Source: Fimenecus sp964527585 (lineage in GTDB: Bacteria > Bacillota > Clostridia > Oscillospirales > Acutalibacteraceae). Taken from it: a stretch of DNA of 43,803 nt. Below, piece by piece: positions 6,797 to 14,976 of this stretch (position 1 is the first letter of the stretch; each line of letters starts with the position of its first letter). The stretch is taken from contig CAZGPE010000012.1 of NCBI GenBank assembly GCA_964527585.1, positions 1 through 43,803 on the forward strand, written 5' to 3'. The translations under genes were made by a program, and so were the position numbers. Below the pieces are notes generated by a model. That model was not told the origin of the DNA, did not search any database, and saw only the letters and a program-made list of their open reading frames with translations.

Positions 6797-7864
6797 ATGA
6801 AGTTCCTTACGGATTATACACAGGTTACTTTTACCGGAATAGAGCATACATTTAATGTATATTCGACTTTTGTGGAATTTACGGTACCTGTTATAAATAT
6901 TGACATAAGCATTAAGTTTTACGGATTGATAATCGCTTTCGGATTTCTTCTTGCCGTGCTGTTCGGCGGAAGGATTGCATACAAGTGGAAAATTGATCTT
7001 AATAAAATGATTGATGTCCTTCTTTACGGTACAATCGGCGGAATTATCGGCGCAAGGCTTTATTATGTAATATTTGAATGGGAATATTACAGTTGCCATA
7101 TTTCCGAAATACCTCAAATTTGGAAAGGCGGTCTTGCGATATACGGCGGACTTTTGGGAGGAATAATCGCCGCATATATAACAAGCCGTAAGATTAAACT
7201 TAATTTCCCGAAACTTCTTGATATGTGTGCAATGAGTTTCCTTATCGGACAGGGAATCGGAAGATGGGGGAATTATGCAAATCAGGAAGCGTTCGGAACA
7301 AACACGACAATGCCTTGGGGAATGTACAGCGAGAAAGTTGCATCGTATCTTGCCGAAAATCAAAATTTGTTTGCGGAAAAAGGGATAAATGTCGATCCGC
7401 TTTGTCCCGTTCATCCGACATTTTTATACGAGTCTCTTTGGTGTATAATCGGATTTTTTATAATTTATTATATATGCAGAAATCATTATAAATTTGCGGG
7501 ACAGCTTATTTTGTGCTACGGTGTAATTTACGGTACGGAAAGGGCGATTGTCGAAGGGTTCAGAACAGACAGTCTTTATATTTCCGGTACGAATATCAGA
7601 ATTTCTCAGTTGCTTTCCGCTGTTATCGCAGTATTGTGTCTTGCTACTTTGATTGCAAAGCTCATCGAGCTTAAAAAACATCCGAGACCTTATAATCCCG
7701 TTGAAGAGCTTCCGGAAGAACTCGATTATCTGGTTAAAGATAAGTATGCACAGAAAACAAAGGAAAAAAACGAAAATAAAAATATTGTGAAAAATCAAAA
7801 AATCAAGAAAAAACAGGAAGAAAAGAAGTTAAAAGGCGGAGACAAAAATGGCAAAAATAATTGA
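6797..7864 (+). CDS. lgt: Prolipoprotein diacylglyceryl transferase
   Basis: An integral membrane enzyme that moves diacylglycerol from phosphatidylglycerol to the lipobox cysteine of prolipoproteins, the first step of lipoprotein maturation. It shows seven hydrophobic segments, GARLYYVIFEW, GGLAIYGGLLGG and the Lgt signature GIGRWGNYANQEAFG (R156, N159). At 355 residues it is longer than the usual 260-300. The extra is a C-terminal cytoplasmic tail of about 60 residues, very rich in Lys/Glu/Asn and probably disordered. GAGGAG precedes the ATG. The last 17 bp overlap the start of folD, whose ribosome site lies inside this tail, so the two are translationally linked. Confidence 0.96.
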   Translation: MKFLTDYTQVTFTGIEHTFNVYSTFVEFTVPVINIDISIKFYGLIIAFGFLLAVLFGGRIAYKWKIDLNKMIDVLLYGTIGGIIGARLYYVIFEWEYYSCHISEIPQIWKGGLAIYGGLLGGIIAAYITSRKIKLNFPKLLDMCAMSFLIGQGIGRWGNYANQEAFGTNTTMPWGMYSEKVASYLAENQNLFAEKGINVDPLCPVHPTFLYESLWCIIGFFIIYYICRNHYKFAGQLILCYGVIYGTERAIVEGFRTDSLYISGTNIRISQLLSAVIAVLCLATLIAKLIELKKHPRPYNPVEELPEELDYLVKDKYAQKTKEKNENKNIVKNQKIKKKQEEKKLKGGDKNGKNN

Positions 7865-8702
7865 CGGAAAAGCGGTTTCACAAAGTGTAAAAGACGCTGT
7901 AAAAAACAGAGTTGCCGAATTAAACGAAAAAGGAATATCGGTCGGACTTGCGGTTATTATCGTAGGAAACAATCCGGCATCCAGGACTTATGTTAACAAT
8001 AAGAAAAAAGCGTGCGAATTAACCGGGATCGTTTCGGAGGAATATTCCCTGCCCGAAGAAACGACAATGGATGAACTCTTGGCTCTTATTAAGCAACTTA
8101 ATGAAAAAAAGAGCATAAACGGAATTTTGTGTCAACTTCCTTTGCCCGAACATTTGGATGAAAAAGTTATTATCGAAAATATAAATCCGATGAAAGATGT
8201 CGATGCGTTCCATGCGGTGAACACAGGACACATAATGATAGGCGATTATTCGTTTTTGCCTTGCACTCCCGCAGGAATTATGGAAATGCTTAAATATTAC
8301 GAAATTTCCGTTGAGGGTAAAGAGTGCGTAATAATCGGAAGAAGCAATATAGTCGGCAAACCGATGGCGATGTTGCTTTTGCAAAAAAACGGCACGGTTA
8401 CCGTTTGTCATTCTAAAACAAAAAACCTTAAAGAAGTAACTTCCCGTGCCGATATACTGGTTGCCGCTGTGGGAAAAGCGGGATTTGTTACAGCCGATAT
8501 GGTAAAAGAAAATGCAGTAGTGATTGATGTCGGTATGAACCGTACAGATGACGGAAAACTGTGCGGAGATGTCGATTTCGCAGAGGTTGAGAAAAAAGCT
8601 TCGTATATTACTCCCGTTCCGGGCGGAGTCGGTCCGATGACAATTGCAACGCTTTTGAAAAACACCGTAACTGCGGCGGAAATTCAAAACGGTATAGTAT
8701 AA
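7848..8702 (+). CDS. folD: Bifunctional methylene-THF dehydrogenase / methenyl-THF cyclohydrolase
   Basis: A cytoplasmic one-carbon enzyme interconverting 5,10-methylene-THF and 10-formyl-THF with NADP. Its 284 residues match the family. Visible motifs are ASRTYVNNKKKACE (catalytic Y48 and K52), the folate-site QLPLPEHL, the Rossmann segment IIGRSNIVGKPMAMLL and the signature PVPGGVGPMTIATLLKNT near the C-terminus. GGCGGAG lies six bases before the ATG, within the 3' end of lgt, with a 17-bp overlap. In clostridia FolD supplies formyl-THF for purines and initiator tRNA. It is followed by a 99-bp gap with no terminator, so read-through into the sugar symporter is possible. Confidence 0.97.
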   Translation: MAKIIDGKAVSQSVKDAVKNRVAELNEKGISVGLAVIIVGNNPASRTYVNNKKKACELTGIVSEEYSLPEETTMDELLALIKQLNEKKSINGILCQLPLPEHLDEKVIIENINPMKDVDAFHAVNTGHIMIGDYSFLPCTPAGIMEMLKYYEISVEGKECVIIGRSNIVGKPMAMLLLQKNGTVTVCHSKTKNLKEVTSRADILVAAVGKAGFVTADMVKENAVVIDVGMNRTDDGKLCGDVDFAEVEKKASYITPVPGGVGPMTIATLLKNTVTAAEIQNGIV

Positions 8703-8801
8703 AAATCGGGGAAAGGCATAGGCGGTACAATCGGACTGCAACGGTTTTGAAATGCCGTCTAAGCTTTCAAATAAAAATTTAATAAAATCAGGGGTGGTTT
8801 T

Positions 8802-10256
8802 ATGGGTTCAAATGCAAAAAAGTATATGAGCTTTAAGGAAGTTGCGGCATATTCGCTTGGATTGTTCGGATTTCAGGCAATTGTCGGACTGCTTAACTCA
8901 TATCAGGCGGAATTTGACGCTTCTATTCTCGGTGCGGATATTGCACTTGTCGGAATTTTAATCCTTGTCGCAAAGATTATTTCCGCAGTTGCCGATCCGA
9001 TAGTGGGAAATATGGTCGACCGTTCAAAATCCAAACTCGGTAAATTCAAGTCAATGATTGTCTATTCAATTATTCCTTTGCTTGTGTTTACAACACTTGT
9101 TTTCGTAAAAGTTCCGTTTAAGAATTTCGGACTTTACGCATGGATTTTCCTTACATATCTTGCTTGGAGCATTGCTATGACAATGGGCGATGTTCCGTCT
9201 CAGGGAATTGCCAGTGCTTTGACTCCGGATCCTACGGAAAGAACCAATGTTGTTTCGATTTCCAACACTTTTAAGCAGATAGGCTTTTCGGCCTGTGTCG
9301 TAATCGTTCCCGTTGTATGTCTGATTATCAAAGGCGGATCGAAAGTTATTGTCGCAAACGGTGAAACGGATACGCCGATGATAGCGGCAGAGTATCTCGG
9401 AACCGCCGTTCTTACTGCGGTCCTCGGCTGTGTGCTGTTCGCACTTATACCGCTTGTTAATAAAGAAAGAGTAAAAGTTGAGTCCAATGAAAAAACTTCG
9501 GTTAAAGATATGTTCAACGCATTGAAAAACAATAAACCGCTTACTCTTGTAATTGTTTCGTATTTTTTAGGATTCGGCAGACAGATGGCAATGGGAATTC
9601 AGGTGCAGGCGGCAAATGTTCTCTTAGGATCGCAAAACCTTGTTGCCGTTCTCGGAATTGTTACCGCTGTCGGTTCAATGATTTCAATGGCGCTTTGCCC
9701 CGTGCTTATTAAGAAACTTGACGAGAAAAAGGCATATATTCTGCTCTCGGTTTACGGTTTTGCGGCATCGGTATTTTCTTTTGCGGTCGGACATTTTTGG
9801 TTCCGAAATCCCGAAAGTATGGTTCTCACGGTGCTTTTCTATGCATCTCTTTTCCTTATCGGTCTTCAGTTCGGTGCGGTTACGCTTATGCCGATGATAA
9901 TGACAGCGGATGCGGTTGACTATTACGAATATGAAACAGGTAAGCGAATGGAAGGTGCGGCATACTCGGTGCTTACGCTTACAATTAAAGTTTGTCTTGC
10001 ACTCGGAACCGCATTGGGACTTGTTTTCGTTCAGTTTTCGGGTTATGCCGATACGCTCGCACAAATTAACGCCGGTACGGCAAACGGATTTTCGGTAACA
10101 ACAAAAGATATTATTTTCTTTGCGTATACTGCGCTTCCGGGAATACTTGCTTTGTTGTCGGTTATTCCGATGTTTAAGTATGATATAGTAGGAGAAAAGA
10201 AAGAAACGATTTCAAACGCTCTCCGTCAGCGTAGAGAAGAAAAAGAAAACGCTTAA
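8802..10256 (+). CDS. GPH-type (MFS) sugar:cation symporter
   Basis: A 484-residue membrane protein with about 12 transmembrane segments. ADPIVGNMVDRSKSKLGKFK in the first cytoplasmic loop is the glycoside-pentoside-hexuronide family signature, and MTADAVDYYEYETGKRMEG is the matching second-half motif. Relatives take up oligosaccharides or glycosides such as melibiose, xylosides or glucuronides with Na+ or H+. The gene has a strong GGGGTGG site and faces the minus-strand transporter/glycosidase genes across a shared terminator, so it may supply glycosides to the nearby GH2, GH30 and GH3 enzymes. Substrate is inferred only from this context. Confidence 0.9.
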   Translation: MGSNAKKYMSFKEVAAYSLGLFGFQAIVGLLNSYQAEFDASILGADIALVGILILVAKIISAVADPIVGNMVDRSKSKLGKFKSMIVYSIIPLLVFTTLVFVKVPFKNFGLYAWIFLTYLAWSIAMTMGDVPSQGIASALTPDPTERTNVVSISNTFKQIGFSACVVIVPVVCLIIKGGSKVIVANGETDTPMIAAEYLGTAVLTAVLGCVLFALIPLVNKERVKVESNEKTSVKDMFNALKNNKPLTLVIVSYFLGFGRQMAMGIQVQAANVLLGSQNLVAVLGIVTAVGSMISMALCPVLIKKLDEKKAYILLSVYGFAASVFSFAVGHFWFRNPESMVLTVLFYASLFLIGLQFGAVTLMPMIMTADAVDYYEYETGKRMEGAAYSVLTLTIKVCLALGTALGLVFVQFSGYADTLAQINAGTANGFSVTTKDIIFFAYTALPGILALLSVIPMFKYDIVGEKKETISNALRQRREEKENA

Positions 10257-10284
10257 ACCAAAACATAAAAATAAGTATAAAAAT

Positions 10285-10316
10285 GCCCTCAAATGTTTAG
10301 CATTTGAGGGCGTTTG
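10285..10316. terminator. Bidirectional terminator
   Basis: A perfect 11-bp stem GCCCTCAAATG / CATTTGAGGGC with loop TTTAG. T-rich tracts follow on both strands. It serves the convergent GPH symporter and LRR-protein genes. Confidence 0.85.
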
Positions 10317-10331
10317 ATTTGTTCGGATGTT

Positions 10332-11630
10332 TCAGTTTTCAATCCTTTGAGCCGAATAGTTAACATTTATGTTTTTCTTGAAAAGCATATAATCGTATTT
10401 CGGGAGATAGGAACTTCCGATTTCCAAATCGGAAAATGTTTCTTCATCGACTGCGATATTCATTTCCGAGATACCGATTAAATTTCCGTCCTCTTTATAT
10501 ACGGCATCCCAGAATGCGTGGTGTCCGATATAGGTTACGGATGACGGAATATACATATACGACAGACCTCTGTCTTTTGTAAAGCAGTCAGATCCGATTT
10601 TTTCAAGGCCTTCGGGAAGTGAAGGATAAACCGAAGCAAAAGTGCTTACCGACTCGAAAGAAGTATCTGTGTTCGGAGAAGATACCGTATACGAATAAAT
10701 GTTTTTAATGTTTCCGGCATCGAAAAATCCGAGCGTTCCGATTTCTTTAAGTCCTTCAGGAAGATAAACATCGGTAAGATTTGCATAGTTGAAACAAAGC
10801 GAGCCGATTTTTTCAACGGTTGACGGTATTATATATGTACGGACATCACGGTTGTATTCTTCGAAAAATGCTTCATCGTATTTTTCGGTTGTACCCCAAA
10901 GTTCTTCCATTTCTTTTCCGCTGTCATCGGTAAGGTTTGAAATCTGAGATCCGTTTTCAAGGCGGGCATATCCTGTTTTAAGGCGTAAATATCTGTCATG
11001 GTCAATCGGATAGCATACGATTTCTTTCATATCTTTGGTGTAAAGTACGCCGTCAATATCGCAGTATGCGGGATTGTTTTCATCGACATATATGCATTGA
11101 AGCGCCCAGCATGAATAAAAGGCTTTTTCGTCAATATCCGTAACATCGGCACCGATATAGATTACTTGAAGCGTGCCGTCGCAGTTGAATGCGAATTCAT
11201 GAACGGAAGTTACTTTTTTGTCTGTGTTGTAGACAAGACCGTCATTTTTTTTGCTTTCTTCTCCGCCGCCTAAAAGCATACCCGTGTCGGTTGCATCGTA
11301 ATCGAGTTCTGCGGCATAATTCACGGAAAATTCCGTAATTGAACCGTTGTTTGAAAACTGAACAAGCTGATATTCTCCGGGTTTTCCTTCGATTTCTTTA
11401 TATTCGAGATCACCCGTGTTAAGCAACGCTTTAACCGAGAAGAAAAGCGAGATCGCAATAGCGAAAAGTATAAAAACAATGAAAGCGGTTTTTGCGAATT
11501 TTTTGTTCTTATATGAAGCGTTGATTTTCGGAGCGGCAAGACCGTCTATTTGATAAGTCCATATTTCATCTTCCGGAATATCGAGAATTTCTTCGGGGAC
11601 TTCGGTGATTTTTGTTTTTTCTTTTTTCAT
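10332..11630 (-). CDS. Membrane-anchored BspA-type leucine-rich-repeat protein
   Basis: 432 residues: an acidic cytoplasmic N-terminus (1-42), one transmembrane helix (about 46-68), and an extracytoplasmic domain with LRR_5 (BspA/TpLRR) repeats. Typical repeat cores are VTSVHEFAFNCDGTLQVIYI, VEKIGSLCFNYANLTDVYLP, LKEIGTLGFFDAGNIKNIY and VTYIGHHAFWDA. Such repeats mediate binding to proteins or surfaces in gut bacteria and protozoa. The type II topology, with no signal cleavage or cell-wall anchor, means it probably stays in the cytoplasmic membrane. It starts 13 bp after the MFS transporter with GGGG upstream, so the two are one operon. A role as an accessory or sensor for that transporter is conjecture. 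Confidence 0.87.
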   Translation of the reverse strand: MKKEKTKITEVPEEILDIPEDEIWTYQIDGLAAPKINASYKNKKFAKTAFIVFILFAIAISLFFSVKALLNTGDLEYKEIEGKPGEYQLVQFSNNGSITEFSVNYAAELDYDATDTGMLLGGGEESKKNDGLVYNTDKKVTSVHEFAFNCDGTLQVIYIGADVTDIDEKAFYSCWALQCIYVDENNPAYCDIDGVLYTKDMKEIVCYPIDHDRYLRLKTGYARLENGSQISNLTDDSGKEMEELWGTTEKYDEAFFEEYNRDVRTYIIPSTVEKIGSLCFNYANLTDVYLPEGLKEIGTLGFFDAGNIKNIYSYTVSSPNTDTSFESVSTFASVYPSLPEGLEKIGSDCFTKDRGLSYMYIPSSVTYIGHHAFWDAVYKEDGNLIGISEMNIAVDEETFSDLEIGSSYLPKYDYMLFKKNINVNYSAQRIEN

Positions 11631-11643
11631 CTGTGCAACCCCC

Positions 11644-13410
11644 TTATCCTATAAAACTGCCGGCAACGGATTCGCCGTCTTTTTTTGCTTTGCTTTCGGT
11701 TACCTCGGCTCTTCGCTTAAGAACCTGAATAACCTTGTTTTGTTTGTCATTGTCATAATCCCAAAAGAAAAGCGGCAAAGTCATAAGTAAATATCCGGCG
11801 ATGTCGAAAAGGATGGGGATTACAATGATTTTAACTCTTGATGAGTCGATAAACAGAACATCCCAGTTGCTGTTAAAACCGAATTTAAGAATAAGTATGG
11901 GAATTACCAATCCGACAAGTGTGGTAACAGGTCCCGTAAACCAACCGAAAATGTTGGAGAAACTTTCGAGTCTTTCTCCCGAAAGATACATTTGATAGTC
12001 GTTTACACGCACTTCCATATCGTGATGAACAGCCATCGGAACGGTATGGGTCATTTCCATTAAGAACATCATTATTATACAAATAACACCGCAGAGTGTT
12101 ACATTGTCTCCGCAGAAAATTATCGCCGCAACAACAATTCCGTATCCTAATGCACGGGTCAGATAATGGAAAATCATAATCTGCTTATAAGAAAATCTCT
12201 TAATGAAATACGGCGTGAAGAAATCGGGCGGAGTACCGGCAAAGGAAATAAGTGTAACGATAAGTCCGTATGCAAGACCGCTCAAACGGAAGGTATAAAG
12301 GTATACAACCGTTGTAAACGCAAGCATACCGTTGCCCAATGAGTCGAGAAGTCCGACTATATTCATAAGCCATTTGTACTTGTTACGCATTACGCCGAAA
12401 ATTCCGTCCCAGAAATTGATCTGAACTTTTTCTTCAATCGGCGGCTGAGGTATTCTTTCCTTAATTCTGTTTGAAAATACCATTGTCAGCACGGCGAAAG
12501 TTATGAAAATTATCGGGATGACATATTTGTAAACATTTATATCTGCCCATTCGTCTTTAAGGAAACCGATAGCCATCGGAATTACGAGAACCATTATCGA
12601 GTTGAGCAAATGCGAAAGCTTAAGAGGATATGTTCTTACGAGAATTCGTTCACGCATATTCGGGCTTATGTTCTGGGTACAGGTTTCAAGACAGTTTGAA
12701 AATCCGAAAAGGTTATACAGCGAGAATAAAGCATTCGCAACCCATACTCTTGTAACATCGTCTGCGATATTATAAACGGGAAGCCAACCGATAAGGACAA
12801 CCATTATGCACTTGGGAACAACATCGCAGTAGAGGAAATATTTGTATCTTCCGAATTTCGGAACGAGTTTTTTTCTCCAGAAAATATTTCTCGAACCTGC
12901 CCATCCGTTCCAAAGGATATGAGTTCCGAGCATTTTTATTGCCGATGCCGCAGAAACACCCCTTATCGAGTTGAGGGCGGCTACAACGGCGTTTTGCGGA
13001 TTGAGATAAGGCGTAAAATTGAAAACCATAAGGAAAATACCGAGTATTATAGAGAAGAAATAAACGGTGTAAAGCGTTCGTTCTTTCTTTTTCGGCAGAA
13101 ATCCGAGGTTGTCGTTAATTATCCAGCCCAGAATATCCCAAAGTTTTTGCAACGGCATATTGATAAGCGTGATTGCGGAAAAAGCAACATAGGGCAACTG
13201 ATAATGATACATTATCAGGTAACAGCCTGCGGCAAAAGATATGTATTCAAGCGTTTTTGTACCCGAATAGTTGCTGCCGACCGCCAACCATATATCGAGA
13301 TATTCTTTGTATGGAACATATCTTCCTTCGGCGGGAGTGTTCCAGTGATCTTTGATTTCGGAAAACAGCCATTTCGCCTTTCCGACTAAAGAGGTTTTCT
13401 TTTCTTCCAT
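11644..13410 (-). CDS. MFS-type transporter, unusually long
   Basis: 588 residues with about 12 hydrophobic segments. An N-terminal soluble stretch of about 55 residues (WLFSEIKDHWNTPAEGRYVPYKEY) precedes the first helix. The overall pattern resembles MFS/GPH carriers; the loop KLWDILGWIINDNLGFLPKK stands where GPH proteins have the DxxxGxxxDR motif, but the match is loose. Substrate is unknown. The position between glycosidase genes and a GPH symporter, with a cre-like site in the promoter region, suggests a carbohydrate. The ATG follows GGTGA at seven bases. Its transcript continues into the LRR protein. Confidence 0.8.
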   Translation of the reverse strand: MEEKKTSLVGKAKWLFSEIKDHWNTPAEGRYVPYKEYLDIWLAVGSNYSGTKTLEYISFAAGCYLIMYHYQLPYVAFSAITLINMPLQKLWDILGWIINDNLGFLPKKKERTLYTVYFFSIILGIFLMVFNFTPYLNPQNAVVAALNSIRGVSAASAIKMLGTHILWNGWAGSRNIFWRKKLVPKFGRYKYFLYCDVVPKCIMVVLIGWLPVYNIADDVTRVWVANALFSLYNLFGFSNCLETCTQNISPNMRERILVRTYPLKLSHLLNSIMVLVIPMAIGFLKDEWADINVYKYVIPIIFITFAVLTMVFSNRIKERIPQPPIEEKVQINFWDGIFGVMRNKYKWLMNIVGLLDSLGNGMLAFTTVVYLYTFRLSGLAYGLIVTLISFAGTPPDFFTPYFIKRFSYKQIMIFHYLTRALGYGIVVAAIIFCGDNVTLCGVICIIMMFLMEMTHTVPMAVHHDMEVRVNDYQMYLSGERLESFSNIFGWFTGPVTTLVGLVIPILILKFGFNSNWDVLFIDSSRVKIIVIPILFDIAGYLLMTLPLFFWDYDNDKQNKVIQVLKRRAEVTESKAKKDGESVAGSFIG

Positions 13411-13458
13411 AATAAATTCACCTTAAGTAAAAAGATAAATTTATTTTATCACAATAAT

Positions 13459-13473
13459 AAAAACGCTTTCAAT
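13459..13473 (-). promoter_or_regulatory. cre-like operator upstream of the MFS-LRR operon
   Basis: On the minus strand ATTGAAAGCGTTTTT fits the catabolite-responsive element core TGAAARCGYTTNC except for the final C. It sits about 50 bp upstream of the transporter start, immediately before a TATTAT (13453-13458). CcpA or a LacI-family repressor could bind; neither gene is in the window. Confidence 0.5.
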
Positions 13474-13554
13474 GTTAACAGCAAAAGTAAATTAAATTCG
13501 TGAATTATATCCAACTGTCAGGCTCTTTCTTTGTGTAATTTAACAACACAAAAT

Positions 13555-13602
13555 AACTCCCGGATTTTTTGAAAGCAAAAATTTGCCTCAAAGCCGGGAG
13601 TT
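13555..13602 (-). terminator. Terminator of the GH2-GH30 operon
   Basis: Outer arms AACTCCCGG / CCGGGAGTT enclose a second internal pairing (GCAAA / TTTGC) and are followed by ATTTTGT on the minus strand. It lies just past the GH30 stop. Confidence 0.7.
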
Positions 13603-13609
13603 AACGGTT

Positions 13610-14974
13610 TTATTTTGTAATTACCGTTGTAACCGAGTTGCCTTCGACTGTGATTTTCGGAATAAATTTTCCGTCATATACACATTCGAGCTGTTTTTCG
13701 TCGGTGGAAACGGTTATTTTGGATTTTGTAAAATTTCCGTCAAATGAAATTTCGGCTTTTTCGCCTTCGTTTACGATTACCGTAACGGTTTCTTTATCGG
13801 GAGTTTCAAAAGAAAATGCATTTAATTTGTTATCGTTTTCGGGTTTTGTCGAGTTGTCCAAGCAGACCGAACCCACGGGGATGAATTTTGAGAAGTGGGC
13901 AATTCCGTAATATCTTTTTGCGATTTTGTATTCGCTGAAATCGTTGTTTGCGCTTAAGAACGCATCCGAATAGTCTTTGCCGTCTTCTCCGATTGCAAAC
14001 TGATTAACCGCAACCCAAGAAGTCCAACTTTCGCATCCTCCGAGAATAAAATCCTGCCCGATTATTCTTGCGGTAATAAGAACGCCTTTAATCGAATCTG
14101 TCGGGCTTTTGTTGGGAAGTTCACACCATTCGCTCATATCAAAGCGTAAATTCGGATGGGCAAGTACCGCTTTTTCTTTGAATTCGGTTCTTTTCTCGGG
14201 AGAATTGTCGTCGTGATATGAGTGATAAGCGAATACCGGCATAACGGACATTACGGTTTCATCTTCGCAGAGGGCTTCAAGATAAGCGAATGTTTCGCCG
14301 TGCATTTCTCCGCTTTCGGGGCCGTAGAGTTTAACGGGTAAATTTCTTTTTATTATTTCTTCTGCGAAAAGGTGAAAAACTTCCGTGAGTTCTTCAACTT
14401 CAAAATGGCAACCTTCCTGCCAAACATAAGTTCCGCCCCATTTCCACTGCGGTTCGTTTATCGGGCTTATGTATTTGACAGGTACGCCGTTTTCCAAGAA
14501 GTATTGTGTAATATCCAAAAAGTAATTTACGAATTTTTTATAGTTCATTTTCGGAAGGTTACAGGTATGGTATAAAAGACTGCCTGAACTTTGTCCGGTA
14601 GAGGTTTGGGACCAGTGAGGAGAATTGGCGAAAAGGATGACGGTGTCGACAGTGCCTTTTTTCAGACACATATCCATAAATTCTCTTGCGGTTCGGTCGT
14701 TTTCGAAATTGAATTTTCCCTCTTCTTTTTCTTTGTCAAATTCGTAGAGGCTTTCGGTTCGGCGCCACGGATTTTCGATTCGATTATTGCTTTCATCAAA
14801 TCCGCCGCCTACATTGTAGCGGTAGATATTAAGATTTAATCCGTCTTTTGAATAAAGCAAATCGGAGATTTCTTTTGCCGCTTCGCCGCCGCAATATTGA
14901 CTCCACCAACAAGAAGAAGTTCCGAAACCTTTTACGGTTTGAAGTCTTTTTGCGTTTGTAAGTTTAATTTGCAT
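13610..14974 (-). CDS. Glycoside hydrolase family 30-like enzyme
   Basis: A 454-residue clan GH-A hydrolase: a (beta/alpha)8 barrel (about 10-370) plus a C-terminal beta-sandwich. VKGFGTSSCWWSQYCGG at the start is typical of GH30. The likely acid/base is E174 in SPINEPQW and the nucleophile E282 in RFDMSEWCEL. No signal peptide is present, so it acts inside the cell on imported oligosaccharides. GH30 covers beta-1,6-galactanase, xylanase, glucosylceramidase and fucosidase activities; the WW and NEPQW motifs recall the beta-1,6-galactanase-like group, but this is not decisive. The frame is open 45 codons upstream; ATG at 14974 with GAGGAA seven bases before it is preferred. It begins 2 bp after the GH2 stop, implying coupling. 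Confidence 0.85.
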   Translation of the reverse strand: MQIKLTNAKRLQTVKGFGTSSCWWSQYCGGEAAKEISDLLYSKDGLNLNIYRYNVGGGFDESNNRIENPWRRTESLYEFDKEKEEGKFNFENDRTAREFMDMCLKKGTVDTVILFANSPHWSQTSTGQSSGSLLYHTCNLPKMNYKKFVNYFLDITQYFLENGVPVKYISPINEPQWKWGGTYVWQEGCHFEVEELTEVFHLFAEEIIKRNLPVKLYGPESGEMHGETFAYLEALCEDETVMSVMPVFAYHSYHDDNSPEKRTEFKEKAVLAHPNLRFDMSEWCELPNKSPTDSIKGVLITARIIGQDFILGGCESWTSWVAVNQFAIGEDGKDYSDAFLSANNDFSEYKIAKRYYGIAHFSKFIPVGSVCLDNSTKPENDNKLNAFSFETPDKETVTVIVNEGEKAEISFDGNFTKSKITVSTDEKQLECVYDGKFIPKITVEGNSVTTVITK

Positions 14975-14976
14975 AA

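Noticed and set aside
8019..8741. Open frame of 240 codons opposite folD
   Set aside because: Antisense to a highly conserved enzyme, with no ribosome site.
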